64,000 nucleotides of DNA from Tanypteryx hageni (lineage: Eukaryota; Arthropoda; Insecta; Odonata; Petaluridae), in assembly GCA_028673005.1 (NCBI GenBank), contig CM054120.1, positions 69,985,533 through 70,049,532 of the forward strand. Direction: 5' to 3'. A program made the translations under genes and the position numbers. The notes beneath the pieces are model-generated. The model made no database searches and was not told the origin of the DNA. It saw only the letters and a list, made by a program, of their open reading frames with translations. Positions within the stretch are counted from its first letter, which is position 1, and every line of letters begins with the position of its first letter. Shown piece after piece: positions 1 through 11,232 of this stretch.

Positions 1-1739
1 AATTACCCCACAATTCGTTTGTTCATGACAGTTGTTTATTGGGAGAAATATGTTAATATTAGTATATCTATATAAAAATTATAAAAATAACGCATATTTT
101 ATAATTACATCACTATTGTAATAAAAGTTTTGCTACACGAAGCTAACTTAAATTTACAACAACTTGCACTGTAACATACGGTCACATGAGATAATTCTTT
201 CTTAGTTCAACATGCGCCCGCCCATAACCAAAATGTTTTGAAAAACTCTTTGCCTATTTCAAACATGAAGAGTGTAAGCTGACATAAGCGCGTTATATAA
301 AAATAAATATTTGTAAAAATAATTAATATTTTATAATTCCATTGCAGTTGCATTAAAAAGTTCTTAGTTACTTGAATGTTGAAGACTACTAGACGAAAGC
401 GCGATGCCGACTTGGATTTACAACGGCCTTTCGATATAGTAACTCTAGCACATAAGAATTTTTTGTAGTTCAGCACGCGGCTGCTCATCACCAAAATGTA
501 TTATTTTGCATTGTACACCGATAGACTGAATAAATCACACACATATGTAGCCATATGCATAGCGAAACTGCATTTAAAGTAAAATGAAACTATGGCAAAC
601 TCTACGAAGGGGAGTAATTCAGTTACCCCGAAAGTGTTTTCAATTAAAAATGGCTTTTAAAAAGTTGTAAATCTACACAAAAACCAACGGCAATGTTCTT
701 AGGCAGTAAAAACGATTATATGAGTGGATATGAATTAAATCCCAAAAATGACGATTAAAAAATATAAAAACCGTCGTTGTGGTAACTGAGTTAACCCTCT
801 TGGTAGAGGATGGGCTAATCACGCGACGAATATCATACAAGACAGAAGATTGAACGAGTGTGAAGGAGGTTTACGTTTGTTTCTTACGGGGATTTCTTTC
901 CTGTTAACGAAGGTAGAGGGGCGAACTTGCCGATTGAACTACCAGCTCCTTCAGTGCTGCCATCCCAACGCGTTTGCACGTACGGCTATGAAATCTATTT
1001 TTAGACATGAACTGACCTCAGAATGACCCTGACAGAAAATCCCTTTCGTTCAAGGATATCATTGCCAAATAATTCGTAACCAAGTGAAAGCTAACAAAGG
1101 ATAACAGGCGCTAGAATATACGGACAAGTAAATAAATGAAGGTGACTCGTTGCAGCGAAATCGGATAAATGAGACTTATTAATCCTGATGACGACAAAAT
1201 CAAAATGGCGGCGGAAGAACTATGGTCGAGATTACATTTTTTGTCGATTGGATAGTTTAATGATGCTTAATTTAATCGTAACTTACCTACAAATATTAAT
1301 TAGGCATAAACATGATGAAAAAGTTATATGTTTGTAATATATGACCAGAAAAATGTTTCAATGATTCAGCACTTCGCGAGAGCACTATAACAAAACCGCA
1401 CTTAGTGAAGCGCACTATAACGAGGGATGCCTGTATTTTAAGAATTAAATATTATGAGGATTTTTAAGAAGAAAACGAAATAAATGCAAAACATTATGCT
1501 TACATTAGGCACAGGAATACGACCATAATTGAAATACGTATCTTGCTCGACCTTAAGGAGCATAAAAAGTTCGAAGTTTGAGTTAAATATAAACCATTGT
1601 TACAGAAGAAGAAACGAAATCATCCTCTCACAAACAGAAAGCAGGTACAAATTTCAGTAGACAAATCGCCAGTTAAAAGTTAATGATCTCCGGTAAATAC
1701 CAGTAAGGAAATGCAAAATGAAACACTAACCAAATTGAT

Positions 1740-1960
1740 TCCGTAGACGGCCTCCGATCTCCTGACTGCTCTATCTCACGTCTTTGCGGTCCGACGAACT
1801 GAAGATCTCTGGAGTTTTCCGTCCGTGACGTGGCTCTCTTCGCGACTACGGAGCGCCCTCCCCTTGAAACTCGCTCGGAATGGCCAGGCCGACCTATCTC
1901 CAGCCAATGACGTGCGTCGGACTTCTATCACGTTTTGCTTGCACAGCCCACTTCGGGGGA
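1740..1960. other. GC-richer patch with CCAAT and CRE-like motifs
   Basis: This stretch is clearly richer in G and C than its surroundings. It contains a CCAAT box at 1904-1908 overlapping a TGACGTG (CRE-like) motif at 1908-1914. The same patch recurs at 7080-7300. It could be the internal promoter of an old mobile element, but no downstream gene is recognised and the motifs are short, so a regulatory role is speculative. Confidence 0.25.
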
Positions 1961-2213
1961 ATAATTACTGTGTTTCGCCATTAATGATTAACACCCAGGC
2001 CCAGACATAGAGACCCAGGTCCCCTGGGCAGTTAACAGAGTCGGGGCCCCCTTTTTGTTAATTTATCAAAAAACAAACTTTACTTTTGTTTTTTATTTAT
2101 TTATCGTACTTTGACTTTAGAAAATAGACAAGCAGACTTAGAAATGAAATAGACAAGTACCAACTATACTTTTTTACACATTATAATTTTTACATTTACA
2201 TATAATTACAAGA

Positions 2214-2402
2214 TTACATTGCCACGCGACGAACTTGCTTCTCTGCAAAGGAACGGATGACCTCACTATAGTACACAGACTGCGTTATTTCTGACTCTAT
2301 GTACAGCACAGAGAGTGAATTAAGCCTGTTCTCTTCTGTGGTGGATCTTAAATAATTCTTTAGTCTCTTTAGCGCTGAAAACGACCATTCTGCCGAGCAG
2401 AA
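2214..2402 (-). pseudogene. hAT transposase C-terminal dimerisation remnant (copy A)
   Basis: Read on the minus strand, about 60 codons are open and end in TAA. The translation contains AEWSFSALKRLKNYLRSTT followed by ENRLNSLSVLYIES. This is the hAT C-terminal dimerisation signature (family form AERSFSALKRLKNYLR) seen in the zinc-finger MYM-type-1-like group of hAT transposases. An in-frame stop lies just upstream of the conserved cysteine, so only the last roughly 60 residues survive and no start codon exists. GC-rich sequences near 2010-2060 and 2790-2860 look like decayed flanks of the parent element. Assignment to hAT is firm; the subgroup is by resemblance. Confidence 0.8.
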
Positions 2403-4084
2403 TCATTTCCGGAATATTCTATCTTACGGGATTATTCTATAAAATCTTAAGACATTTTAAACTAGAAAATTCTATCAAATTCTTTAGCTTCCGTCGCCAA
2501 CACTACTCGTATCGTAACCTTAACTAACCTCAGCAAATTCGCGTGGAAGATAAAACCTTTGAGCCGCAAAATTGAAATTGATACAACTTTCTAACACACA
2601 CTTTCAACGCGAACTGACACGTAGTGACAAGTTATAGAATGAAGTCAGGTGCGATGCAAAACAAACAAAGAACACAAACACAGTGTTGCCTCTTGATTTG
2701 TCAAAAAATTAGCTATGGTCAATTATTTTCTATTTCGTTCAGAAAAATTGACATATTATTGTCCGTGTCCTGTGTCCTCAATGTGTAACATTTCGGCCCC
2801 TGGTCGGTGCCCCCGCCGAGGTAGGGACCCTAGCCAGCTGCCTAGTTTGCCTAGGCAGAAGTTCGACGCTGCTAACACCCTTCGCAGACTCCGTTGTTTT
2901 CAGCGTTGGGGAACCGATGTCTTACGGAGAGAGAATGCATGCTGGAGCACTAGGGAAACGTTTAAAAATGGGAATGATCCTCGCGGCGGCGTCACCCGGA
3001 AAACTTATATGCTTTATTTAATCGCGCTGTAAAGATTTCAGTCCGAGTATATGTTGATGTTGTTGGTTTTAAAGCCACATTTCTCCAATTATTTCCAAAA
3101 ATATCCCTTTGAATTTCGTTGTAAATTAGTAAGTAAAATGAAAAATTTTTTATTATTCCTTCTGGAGCTTGTGTCTTGATCCATGTTTAGCAACCGCTCA
3201 AACCACTTATAAATTGCTACCCACCATTGTGCGAATAGATTTTATAATGGTTTCATTGATGGTCTGGCGAAAGAAAAGCATGTCTTCTCCATCCATAGCA
3301 TCGCATTTTGTACTTCAAACTTTCAATGTGTTAGCAAGATTATTTTCAGATAATACGTTCATTGGCATGTGATTTTTGGAAATATTTTCGATTTCATAGA
3401 GCTGAGACAAAAAAAGGAAGAATATAACTAGGCCGAAATAAATCTCTAATTTTTACATTATTATAATAAAAGCCTAAATGGTGGGGATTTGTGTATAACG
3501 ATGACGTCATCATTGGCACTTTTTAACGCGTTTTTAACAAACTTCTCGACAAGGTGGAAGGTTGAAATTTCGCAGGAATGTTTGATTCAGACATAAAAAT
3601 TAAATGACAAGAAAATACGAAAAAAGACCCGGGTACGACTCCAGGGGAGCGATTTCCGTTTCCCTTAGGATAACACGTAAAAATCGACTTTTTAAAGTGC
3701 AGGCTTTTATTCTTTTGGAGATTAAAAATAGAAAAAATTGACCAACGATCTGCGAATTTAAACTGTTAAAGGAAAATTAATGAAGTTTCTTATTCTGTTC
3801 ATCCTTTTTCCGCCTCTCGTTCGAAATCTCTCATATTATAAATTTAAGTCACATATTTTGGGAAATATCGGCTTATAAATGGGATGTTGCCTTGCCGACC
3901 ACTTTATTGTTAAACTTAAAGAATCAATTGTTGTCTCAACTCATATACGTGTAATATATACGAGTGCATAAATTTCCTTAAATTATCGTAGGATTTTTCG
4001 CGAAAATATGTAATCCTAATGGGACTGGAATTTAATTTGGATTCTTTTGCTTATCTAAACGACTATATATGTAGATGTAGACTA
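2403..4084. other. AT-rich sequence of the tandem unit, no gene
   Basis: No coding potential is recognised. The segment at about 3620-3790 (B copy about 8980-9130) is a dispersed repeat: a related stretch recurs at about 52229-52390 inside the Harbinger-like element, and a shorter similarity occurs in the 13-20 kb array. Confidence 0.6.
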
Positions 4085-4470
4085 AGAGAGAGGGGGATGT
4101 TGGGAGTGAGATATGAAGGAGGGGATATATAATGGAAGGTACATAGAGAGTAAGGGAGGTATAGAATTAGAAAAGGACGGGAGGAAATAAAGAAGGAGAC
4201 GTAGACGGAGAAAAAGAGGGAGAGCTATGGTTTGTGACAGGGAATGAGAGAGGGGGGAGGTGGAGGAAAAGAGAGGCAGAGAGAGAGAGAGGGAGGAAGT
4301 GAGGGAGAGAGGAAGGGAGAGAGAGGAAGGGAGGGAGAGAGGAAGGGAGGGAGAGAGGAAGGGAGGGAGAGGAAGGGAGGGAGAGAGGAAGGGAGGGAGA
4401 TAGAGGGAGCGAAACAGAGGGAGTGAGAGAGGTAGGGAGACAGAGGGATGGAGAGAAGGAGGGAGGAAAT
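4085..4470 (+). repeat. Polypurine GA-rich microsatellite (copy A)
   Basis: A nearly pure purine strand built from GAGGGAGA/GGAAGGGA words. Apparent proteins here on either strand (Arg/Glu/Gly-rich, or Leu/Pro/Ser-rich) are translations of the repeat. Mirror-symmetric polypurine tracts of this kind can form triplex DNA; that is general knowledge and was not tested here. Confidence 0.9.
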
Positions 4471-5015
4471 ATTATTATTTTTCCGTCATATGACGGGCAA
4501 TTTAATAAATTAATACAGGACGTGAATTTTCTGATCGTTACCCGTCTTCTCAAACCATTCTAACTGAAAGAAATATAAGAGTCTCATTAAACCGATGGAT
4601 GTTATAGAATAGTCTCATTAGGCTTACAGTTATTTAGCAAGAGCCCGAGTCTGAAAAATAACTTTTATCTAAAAGTTTAGAGCTTTTTTTGCAATTAAAA
4701 ACAATAATTTAGAAACCGTGGTCCATTGAACTTCGGTAACTAAGAAAAAAATCTTGTCTACTTTTCACAAAATAAAATATCTATACAAAATTTCCAACAA
4801 TTTATTTAAGACTCAAGTTAGCATTAGAGAGGTAGTTATGCGCAGAAAGGGCTGCATGAGGCCCGCAGACCACCAGTTTGACATGCTTATTTGACGAAAT
4901 AACCCATATATCACCTTTTCCGTGCTGTATTATAATGATGCGTCGATAATATTAGGGCCTCCTTTCTAATATAGCAAGTCAGTCTACTATAAATAGTTGC
5001 TTATTAAAGTTATAC

Positions 5016-5018
<3 letters not shown>

Positions 5019-5083
<65 letters not shown>
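5019..5083. repeat. (TA)n microsatellite abutting a Penelope terminus
   Basis: About 32 uninterrupted TA units lead directly into the Penelope inverted arm at 5083. The B copy of this tract (10388-10441) is slightly shorter. Confidence 0.95.
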
Positions 5084-5086
<3 letters not shown>

Positions 5087-5260
5087 GATGTCAACAAGGT
5101 GTTGGGATGAGGAAACCCAGTAAACATTCACCAATCAGACGACTTCAGGTTGGCGAGGCCCCGGGGATGTCGAAGCGACACACGTAGCTGATGAAGGAAT
5201 AATTCCGAAAGCTTCTACGTTTGTGATGTTTCTGTGTTTTAGTGTTCTTTTACGTCTGTC
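5083..5260 (+). mobile_element. Penelope-like element terminus: left arm plus hammerhead, truncated
   Basis: The left inverted arm (about 5083-5181) is the reverse complement of the 3' tail that follows the Penelope reverse-transcriptase frame at 59107-59225, which identifies the family. A hammerhead-like core follows and the element stops at 5260. The right inverted arm present at 10615-10716 is missing and is replaced by an A-rich 76-bp spacer. Confidence 0.8.
5182..5220 (+). ncRNA. Hammerhead-ribozyme-like motif, Penelope type (family 1, copy A)
   Basis: Order: stem I 5' strand ACGTAG, CTGATGA box, hairpin GGAA-TAA-TTCC as stem II, GAAA box, AGCT-type palindromic stem III, then CTACGT, which perfectly closes stem I. 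Both invariant boxes are present. Penelope-like elements are known to carry type I hammerheads with a minimal stem III that may act as dimers. One unpaired A separates CTGATGA from stem II, a departure from the textbook motif. Predicted cleavage would fall at the TT just before CTACGT. Activity is inferred. Confidence 0.7.
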
Positions 5261-7553
5261 AAAAAAATAAATCCACTGACACACTAACCCTTGCTCTACC
5301 AAGGTATTTTACAACTTACTCCTCCCAAGTGAGGTAACTCAATTACCCCACAATTCGTTTGTTCATGACAGTTGTTTATTGGGAGAAATATGTTAATATT
5401 AGTATATCTATATAAAAATTATAAAAATAACGCATATTTTATAATTACATCACTATTGTAATAAAAGTTTTGCTACACGAAGCTAACTTAAATTTACAAC
5501 AACTTGCACTGTAACATACGGTCACATGAGATAATTCTTTCTTAGTTCAACATGCGCCCGCCCATAACCAAAATGTTTTGAAAAACTCTTTGCCTATTTC
5601 AAACATGAAGAGTGTAAGCTGACATAAGCGCGTTATATAAAAATAAATATTTGTAAAAATAATTAATATTTTATAATTCCATTGCAGTTGCATTAAAAAG
5701 TTCTTAGTTACTTGAATGTTGAAGACTACTAGACGAAAACGCGATGCCGACTTGGATTTACAACGGCCTTTCGATATAGTAACTCTAGCACATAAGAATT
5801 TTTTGTAGTTCAGCACGCGGCTGCTCATCACCAAAATGTATTATTTTGCATTGTACACCGATAGACTGAATAAATCACACACATATGTAGCCATATGCAT
5901 AGCGAAACTGCATTTAAAGTAAAATGAAACTATGGCAAACTCTACGAAGGGGAGTAACTCAGTTACCCCGAAAGTGTTTTCAATTAAAAATGGCTTTTTA
6001 AAAGTTGTAAATCTACACAAAAAACAACGGCAATGTTCTTAGGCAGTAAAATCGATTATATGAGTGGATATGAATTAAATCCCAAAAATGACGATTAAAA
6101 AATATAAAAACCGTCGTTGTGGTAACTGAGTTAACCCTCTTGGTAGAGGATGGGCTAATCACGCGACGAATATCATACAAGACAGAAGATTGAACGAGTG
6201 TGAAGGAGGTTTACGTTTGTTTCTTACGGGGATTTCTTTCTTGTTAATGAATGTAGAGGGGCGAACTTGCCGATTGAAATACCAGCTCCTTCAGTGCTGC
6301 CATCCCAACGCGTTTGCACGTACGGCTATGAAATCTATTTTTAGACATGAACTGACCTCAGAATGACCCTGACAGAAAATCCCTTTCGTTCAAGGATATC
6401 ATTGCCAAATAATTCGTAACCAAGTGAAAGCTAACAAAGGATAACAAAAGCTAGAACATACGGACAAATAAATAAATGAAGGTGACTCTTTGCAGCGAAA
6501 TCGGATAAATGAGACTTATTAATCCTGATGACGACAAAATCAAAATGGCGGCGGAAGAACTATGGTCGAGATTACATTTTTTGTCGATTGGATAGTTTAA
6601 TGATGCTTAATTTAATCGTAACTTACCTAAAAATATTAATTAGGCATAAAAATGATGAAAAAGTTATATGTTTGTAATATATGACCAGAAAAATGTTTCA
6701 ATGATTCAGCACTTCGCGAGAGCACTATCACAAAACCGCACTTAGTGAAGCGCACTATAACGAGGGATGCCTGTATTTTAAGAATTAAATATTATGAGGA
6801 TTTTTAAGAAGAAAACGAAATAAATGCAAAACATTATGCTTACATTAGGCACAGGAATACGACCATAATTGAAATACGTATCTTGCTCGACCTTAGGGAG
6901 CATAAAAAGTTCGAAGTTTGAGTTAAATATAAAGCATTGTTACAGAAGAAGAAACGAAATCATCCTCTCACAAACAGAAAGCAGGTACAAATTTCAGTAG
7001 ACAAATCGCCAGTTAAAAGTTAATGATCTCCGGTAAATACCAGTAAGGAAATGCAAAATGAAACACTAACCAAATTGATTCCGTAGACGGCCTCCGATCT
7101 CCTGACTGCTCTATCTCACGTCTTTGCGGTCCGACGAACTGAAGATCTCTGGAGTTTTCCGTCAGTGACGTGGCTCTCTTCGCGACTACGGAGCGCCCTC
7201 CCCTTGAAACTCGCTCGGAATGGCCAGGCCGACCTATCTCCAGCCAATGACGTGCGTCGGACTTCTATCACGTTTTGCATGCACATCCCACTTCGGGGGA
7301 ATAATTACTGTGGTTCGCCATTAATGACTAATACCCAGGCCCGGACATAGAGTCCGAGGGCCCCTGGGCAGTTAACAGAGTCGTGGCCCCCTTTTTGGTA
7401 ATTTAGCAAAAAACAAACTTTACTTTTATTTTTTATTTATTTAACGTACTTTGACTTTAGAAAATAGACAAGCAGACTTAGAAATGAAATAGACAAGTAC
7501 CAACTATACTTTTTTACACATTATAATTTTTACATTTACACATAATTACAAGA

Positions 7554-7742
7554 TTACATTGCCACGCGACGAACTTTCTTCTCTTCAAAGGAACGGATGA
7601 CCTCACTATAGTACACAGACTGCGTTATTTCTGACTCTATGTACAGCACAGAGAGTGAATTAAGCCTGTTCTCTTCTGTGGTGGATCTTAAATAATTCTT
7701 TAGTCTCTTTAGCGCTGAAAACGACCATTCTGCCAAACAGAA
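7554..7742 (-). pseudogene. hAT transposase C-terminal dimerisation remnant (copy B)
   Basis: Duplicate of the remnant at 2214-2402. The frame is again open to the same stop. Substitutions include Ser to Leu before the AEWSFSALKR motif, and FEEKKVRR where copy A has FAEKQVRR. It has no methionine start and no N-terminal BED, RNase H or insertion domain, so it cannot encode an active transposase. Confidence 0.8.
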
Positions 7743-9429
7743 TCATTTCCGGAATATTCTATCTTACGGGATTATTCTATAAAATCTTAAGACATTTTAA
7801 ACTAGAAAATTCTATCACATTCTTTAGCTTCCGTCGCCAACACTACTCGTATCGTAACCTTAACTAACCTCAGCAAATTCGCGTATAAGATAAAACCTTT
7901 GAGCCGCAAAATTGAAATTGATACAACTTCCTAACACACACTTTCAACGCGAACTGACACGTAGTGACAAGTTATAGAATGAAGTCAGGTGCGATGCAAA
8001 ACAAACAAAGAACACAAACACAGTGTTGCCTCTTGATTTGTCAAAAAATTAGCTATGGTCAATTATTTTCTATTTCGTTCAGAAAAATTGACATATTATT
8101 GTCCGTGTCCTGTGTCCTCAATGTGTAACATTTCGGCCCCTGGTCGGTGCCCCCGCCGAGGTAGGGGCCCTAGCCAGCTGCCTAGTTTGCCTAGGCAGAA
8201 GTTCGACGCTGCTAACACCCTTAGCGCATAGGCGATTATACAGACTCCGTTGTTTTCAGCGTTGGGGAACCGATGTCTTACGGAGAGAGAATGCATGCTG
8301 GAGCACTAGGGAAACGTTTAAAAATGGGAATGATCCTCGCGGCGGCGTCACCCGGAAAACTTATATGCTTTATTTAATCGCGCTGTAAAGATTTCAGTCC
8401 GAGTAAATGTTGATGTTGTTGACTTTAAAGCCACATTTCTCCAATTATTTCCAAAAATATCCCTTTGAATTTCGTTGTAAATTAGTAAGTAAAATGAAAA
8501 AATTTTTATTATTCCTTCTGGAGCTTGTGTCTTGATCCATGTTTAGCAACCGCTCAAACCACTTATAAATTGCTACCCACCATTGTGCGAATAGATTTTA
8601 TAATGGTTTCATTGATGGTCTGGCGAAAGAAAAGCATGTCTTCTCCATCCATAGCATCGCATTTTGTACTTCAAACTTTCAATGTGTTAGCAAGATTATT
8701 TTCAGATAATACGTTCATTGGCATGTGATTTTTGGAAATATTTTCGATTTCATAGAGCTGAGACAAAAAATGGATGAATATAACTAGGCCGAAATAAATC
8801 TTTAATTTTTACATTATTATAATAAAAGCCTAAATGGTGGGGATTTGTGTATAACGATGACGTCATCATTGGCACTTTTTAACGCGTTTTTAACAAACTT
8901 CTCGGCAAGGTGGAAGGTTGAAATTTCGCAGGAATGTTTGATTCAGACATAAAAATTAAATGACAAGAAAATACGAAAAAAGACCCGGGTACGACTCCAG
9001 GGGAGCGATTTCCGTTTCCCTTAGGATAACACGTAAAAATCGACTTTTTAAAGTGCAGGCTTTTATTCTTTTGGAGATTAAAAATAGAAAAAATTGACCA
9101 ACGATCTGCGAATTTAAACTGTTAAAGGAAAATTAATGATGTTTCTTATTCTGTTCATCCTTTTTCCGCCTCTCGTTCGAAATCTCTCATATTATAAATT
9201 TAAGTCACATATTTTGGGAAAATATCGGCTTATAAATGGGATGTTGCCTTGCCGACCACTTTATTGTTAAACTTAAAGAATCAATTGTTGTCTCAACTCA
9301 TATACGTGTAATATATACGAGTGCATAAATTTCCTTAAATTATCGTAGGATTTTTCGCGAAAATACGTAATCCTAATGGGACTGGAATTTAGTTTGGATT
9401 CTTTTGCTTATCTAAACGACTATATATGT

Positions 9430-9840
9430 AGATGTAGACTAAGAGAGAGGGGGATGTTGGGAGTGAGATATGAAGGAGGGGATATATAATGGAAGGTACA
9501 TAGAGAGTAAGGGAGGTATAGAATAAGAAAAGGACGGGAGGAAATAAAGAAGGAGACGTAGACGGAGAAAAAGAGGGAGAGCTATGGTTTGTGACAGGGA
9601 ATGAGAGAGGGGGAGGTGGAGGAAAAGAGAGGCAGAGAGAGAGAGAGGGAGGAAGTGAGGGAGAGAGGAAGGGAGAGAGAGGAAGGGAGAGAGAGTGGAA
9701 GGGAGGGAGAGAGGAAGGGAGGGAGAGAGGAAGGGAGGGAGAGGAAGGGAGGGAGAGAGGAAGGGAGGGAGATAGAGGGAGCGAAACAGAGGGAGTGAGA
9801 GAGGTAGGGAGACAGAGGGATGGAGAGAAGGAGAGAGGAA
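9430..9840 (+). repeat. Polypurine GA-rich microsatellite (copy B)
   Basis: Counterpart of the tract at 4085-4470, differing in the number and arrangement of GGGAGAGA words, as expected for a slippage-prone tract after duplication. Confidence 0.9.
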
Positions 9841-10384
9841 ATATTATTATTTTTCCGTCATATGACGGGCAATTTAATAAATTAATACAGGACGTGAATT
9901 TTCTGATCGTTACCCGTCTTCTCAAAGCATTCTAACTGAAAGAAATATAAGTCTCATTAAACCGATGGATGTTATAGAATAGTCTCATTAGGCTTACAGT
10001 TATTTAGCAAGAGCCCGAGTCTGAAAAATAGCTTTTATCTAAAAGTTTAGAGCTTTTTTGCAATTAAAAACAATAATTTAGAAACCGTGGTCCATTGAAC
10101 TTCGGTAACTAAGAAAAAAATCTTGTCTACTTTTCACAAAATAAAATATCTATACAAAATTTCCAACAATTTATTTAAGACTCAAGTTAGCATTAGAGAG
10201 GTAGTTATGCGCAGAAAGGGCTGCATGAGGCCCGCGGACCACCAGTTTGACATGCTTATTTGACGAAATAACCGATATATCACCTTTTCCGTGCTGTATT
10301 ATAATGATGCGTCGATAATATTAGGGCCTCCTTTCTAATATAGCAAGTCAGTCTATTATAAATAGTTGCTTATTAAAGTTATAC

Positions 10385-10387
<3 letters not shown>

Positions 10388-10441
<54 letters not shown>
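10388..10441. repeat. (TA)n microsatellite left of Penelope terminus (copy B)
   Basis: Uninterrupted TA tract leading directly into the Penelope left arm. A second TA tract bounds the other side at 10747-10795. Confidence 0.95.
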
Positions 10442-10445
<4 letters not shown>

Positions 10446-10745
10446 GATGTCAACATGGTGTTGGGATGAGGAAACCCAGTAAACATTCACTAATCAGACG
10501 ACTTCAGGTTGGCGAGGCCCCGGGGATGTCGAAGCGACACACGTAGCTGATGAAGGAATAATTCCGAAAGCTTCTACGTTTGTGATGTTTCTGTGTTTTA
10601 GTGTTCTTTTACGTTTGTCGCCTCGACATCCCCGGTGCCTCGCCAACCATAAGTCGTCTGATTGGTGAGTGTTTACTGGGTTTCCTCTTCCCAACACCTT
10701 GTTGTCATCTATATATCCATTTTACCTTTCCTTTTCCGTAAGCTG
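10441..10745 (+). mobile_element. Terminal-only Penelope-like derivative with two inverted arms
   Basis: A 99-bp left arm (10442-10540), a hammerhead-like core (10541-10579), a short spacer and a right arm (10615-10716) form an imperfect inverted repeat that I estimate at near 90% identity. The element then ends in a pyrimidine-rich tail (about 10718-10742) identical in plan to the tail after the Penelope frame at 59230-59258. (TA)n tracts lie on both sides. It looks like the 5' and 3' ends of a Penelope-like element sharing one ribozyme, with no protein-coding part. Confidence 0.8.
10541..10579 (+). ncRNA. Hammerhead-ribozyme-like motif, Penelope type (family 1, copy B)
   Basis: Identical to the motif at 5182-5220: ACGTAG, CTGATGA, a 4-bp stem II, GAAA, short palindromic stem III and CTACGT. 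Here it sits at the centre of a long inverted repeat, so in a transcript the arms would form a long stem around the ribozyme. Confidence 0.7.
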
Positions 10746-10746
<1 letters not shown>

Positions 10747-10801
<55 letters not shown>

Positions 10802-10822
10802 GCACACACACACACACACACG
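10747..10822. repeat. (TA)n followed by (CA)n microsatellite
   Basis: TA tract to about 10795, then a CA tract to about 10822. It forms the right border of the Penelope terminal derivative. Apparent Tyr-Ile and Thr-His proteins are repeat translations. Confidence 0.95.
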
Positions 10823-11167
10823 TGTTTTCGGTGCTGGCGCTTAAAAATATCACCATACCTAAGTTTACAAGATTTTTTTTTACCAAAGATGGGGTGATAA
10901 ATGCAGTTATTTTAAACAAAAAGGAAGGTCAAATTTGATGGTTGAAAACCCGATGTAGATGGCTTATGTTGTATTTATTTTTATAAAACAATAGTTGTAA
11001 TTAAGTCCATGACTACAATATCCATACGGTATAATTATAATTGATCACGCTCTTTGATTATTTGCGTATTAGATGATAATACAAGTGTTTAAAACAGTAT
11101 TTTACATCTTCCACTTATGTTCCTCGTAAATATCACACAAAATATCGTTGCTAAATTTCCTGCTTAC

Positions 11168-11170
<3 letters not shown>
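10823..11170. other. AT-rich spacer, nothing recognised
   Basis: Unique-looking AT-rich sequence between the Penelope derivative and the next (TA)n tract. No gene, terminal repeat or RNA is seen. Confidence 0.6.

Positions 11171-11227
<57 letters not shown>
11171..11227. repeat. (TA)n microsatellite
   Basis: Uninterrupted TA tract that directly abuts the left end of the Tigger-like element. Pogo/Tigger elements insert at TA dinucleotides, so the tract is a natural target. Confidence 0.95.

Positions 11228-11232
<5 letters not shown>

Larger units (their letters stand above)
1..5260 (+). repeat. Copy A of a 5.34-kb tandem duplication
   Basis: This block matches 5341-10619 base for base apart from scattered substitutions and small indels. 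Examples are g/a at 398/5738, and an 18-bp insertion near 8223 that copy A lacks around 2883. The copy starts at or before the window edge, and homology stops at 5260, about 40 bp past a hammerhead-like core. Contents in order: two diverged direct subrepeats (about 60-233 and 290-497), a GC-richer patch at 1740-1960, a hAT transposase remnant, AT-rich sequence, a polypurine tract, a (TA)n tract and a Penelope terminus. A solo pogo-like terminus lies at 1412-1435. No gene is recognised. The divergence argues against a simple read-duplication artefact, but unmerged alleles placed in tandem remain possible. Confidence 0.95.
5341..10619 (+). repeat. Copy B of a 5.34-kb tandem duplication
   Basis: Second copy of the unit. 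It begins immediately after a 76-bp spacer (5265-5340) that has no counterpart at the right end of copy B. Homology ends near 10619, where copy B runs on into the right inverted arm of a Penelope terminus while copy A switches to an A-rich spacer. The duplication breakpoint therefore lies inside a Penelope terminal sequence. The solo pogo-like terminus recurs at 6752-6775. Confidence 0.95.

Noticed and set aside
207..494. 95-codon minus-strand frame repeated identically at 5547-5834
   Set aside because: Identity reflects the recent tandem duplication; the frame spans diverged subrepeats and shows no recognisable domain.
4167..4553. 128-codon Leu/Ser/Pro-rich minus-strand frame (and its counterpart at 9389-9925)
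   Set aside because: It is a translation of the polypurine microsatellite; periodic composition, no domain.
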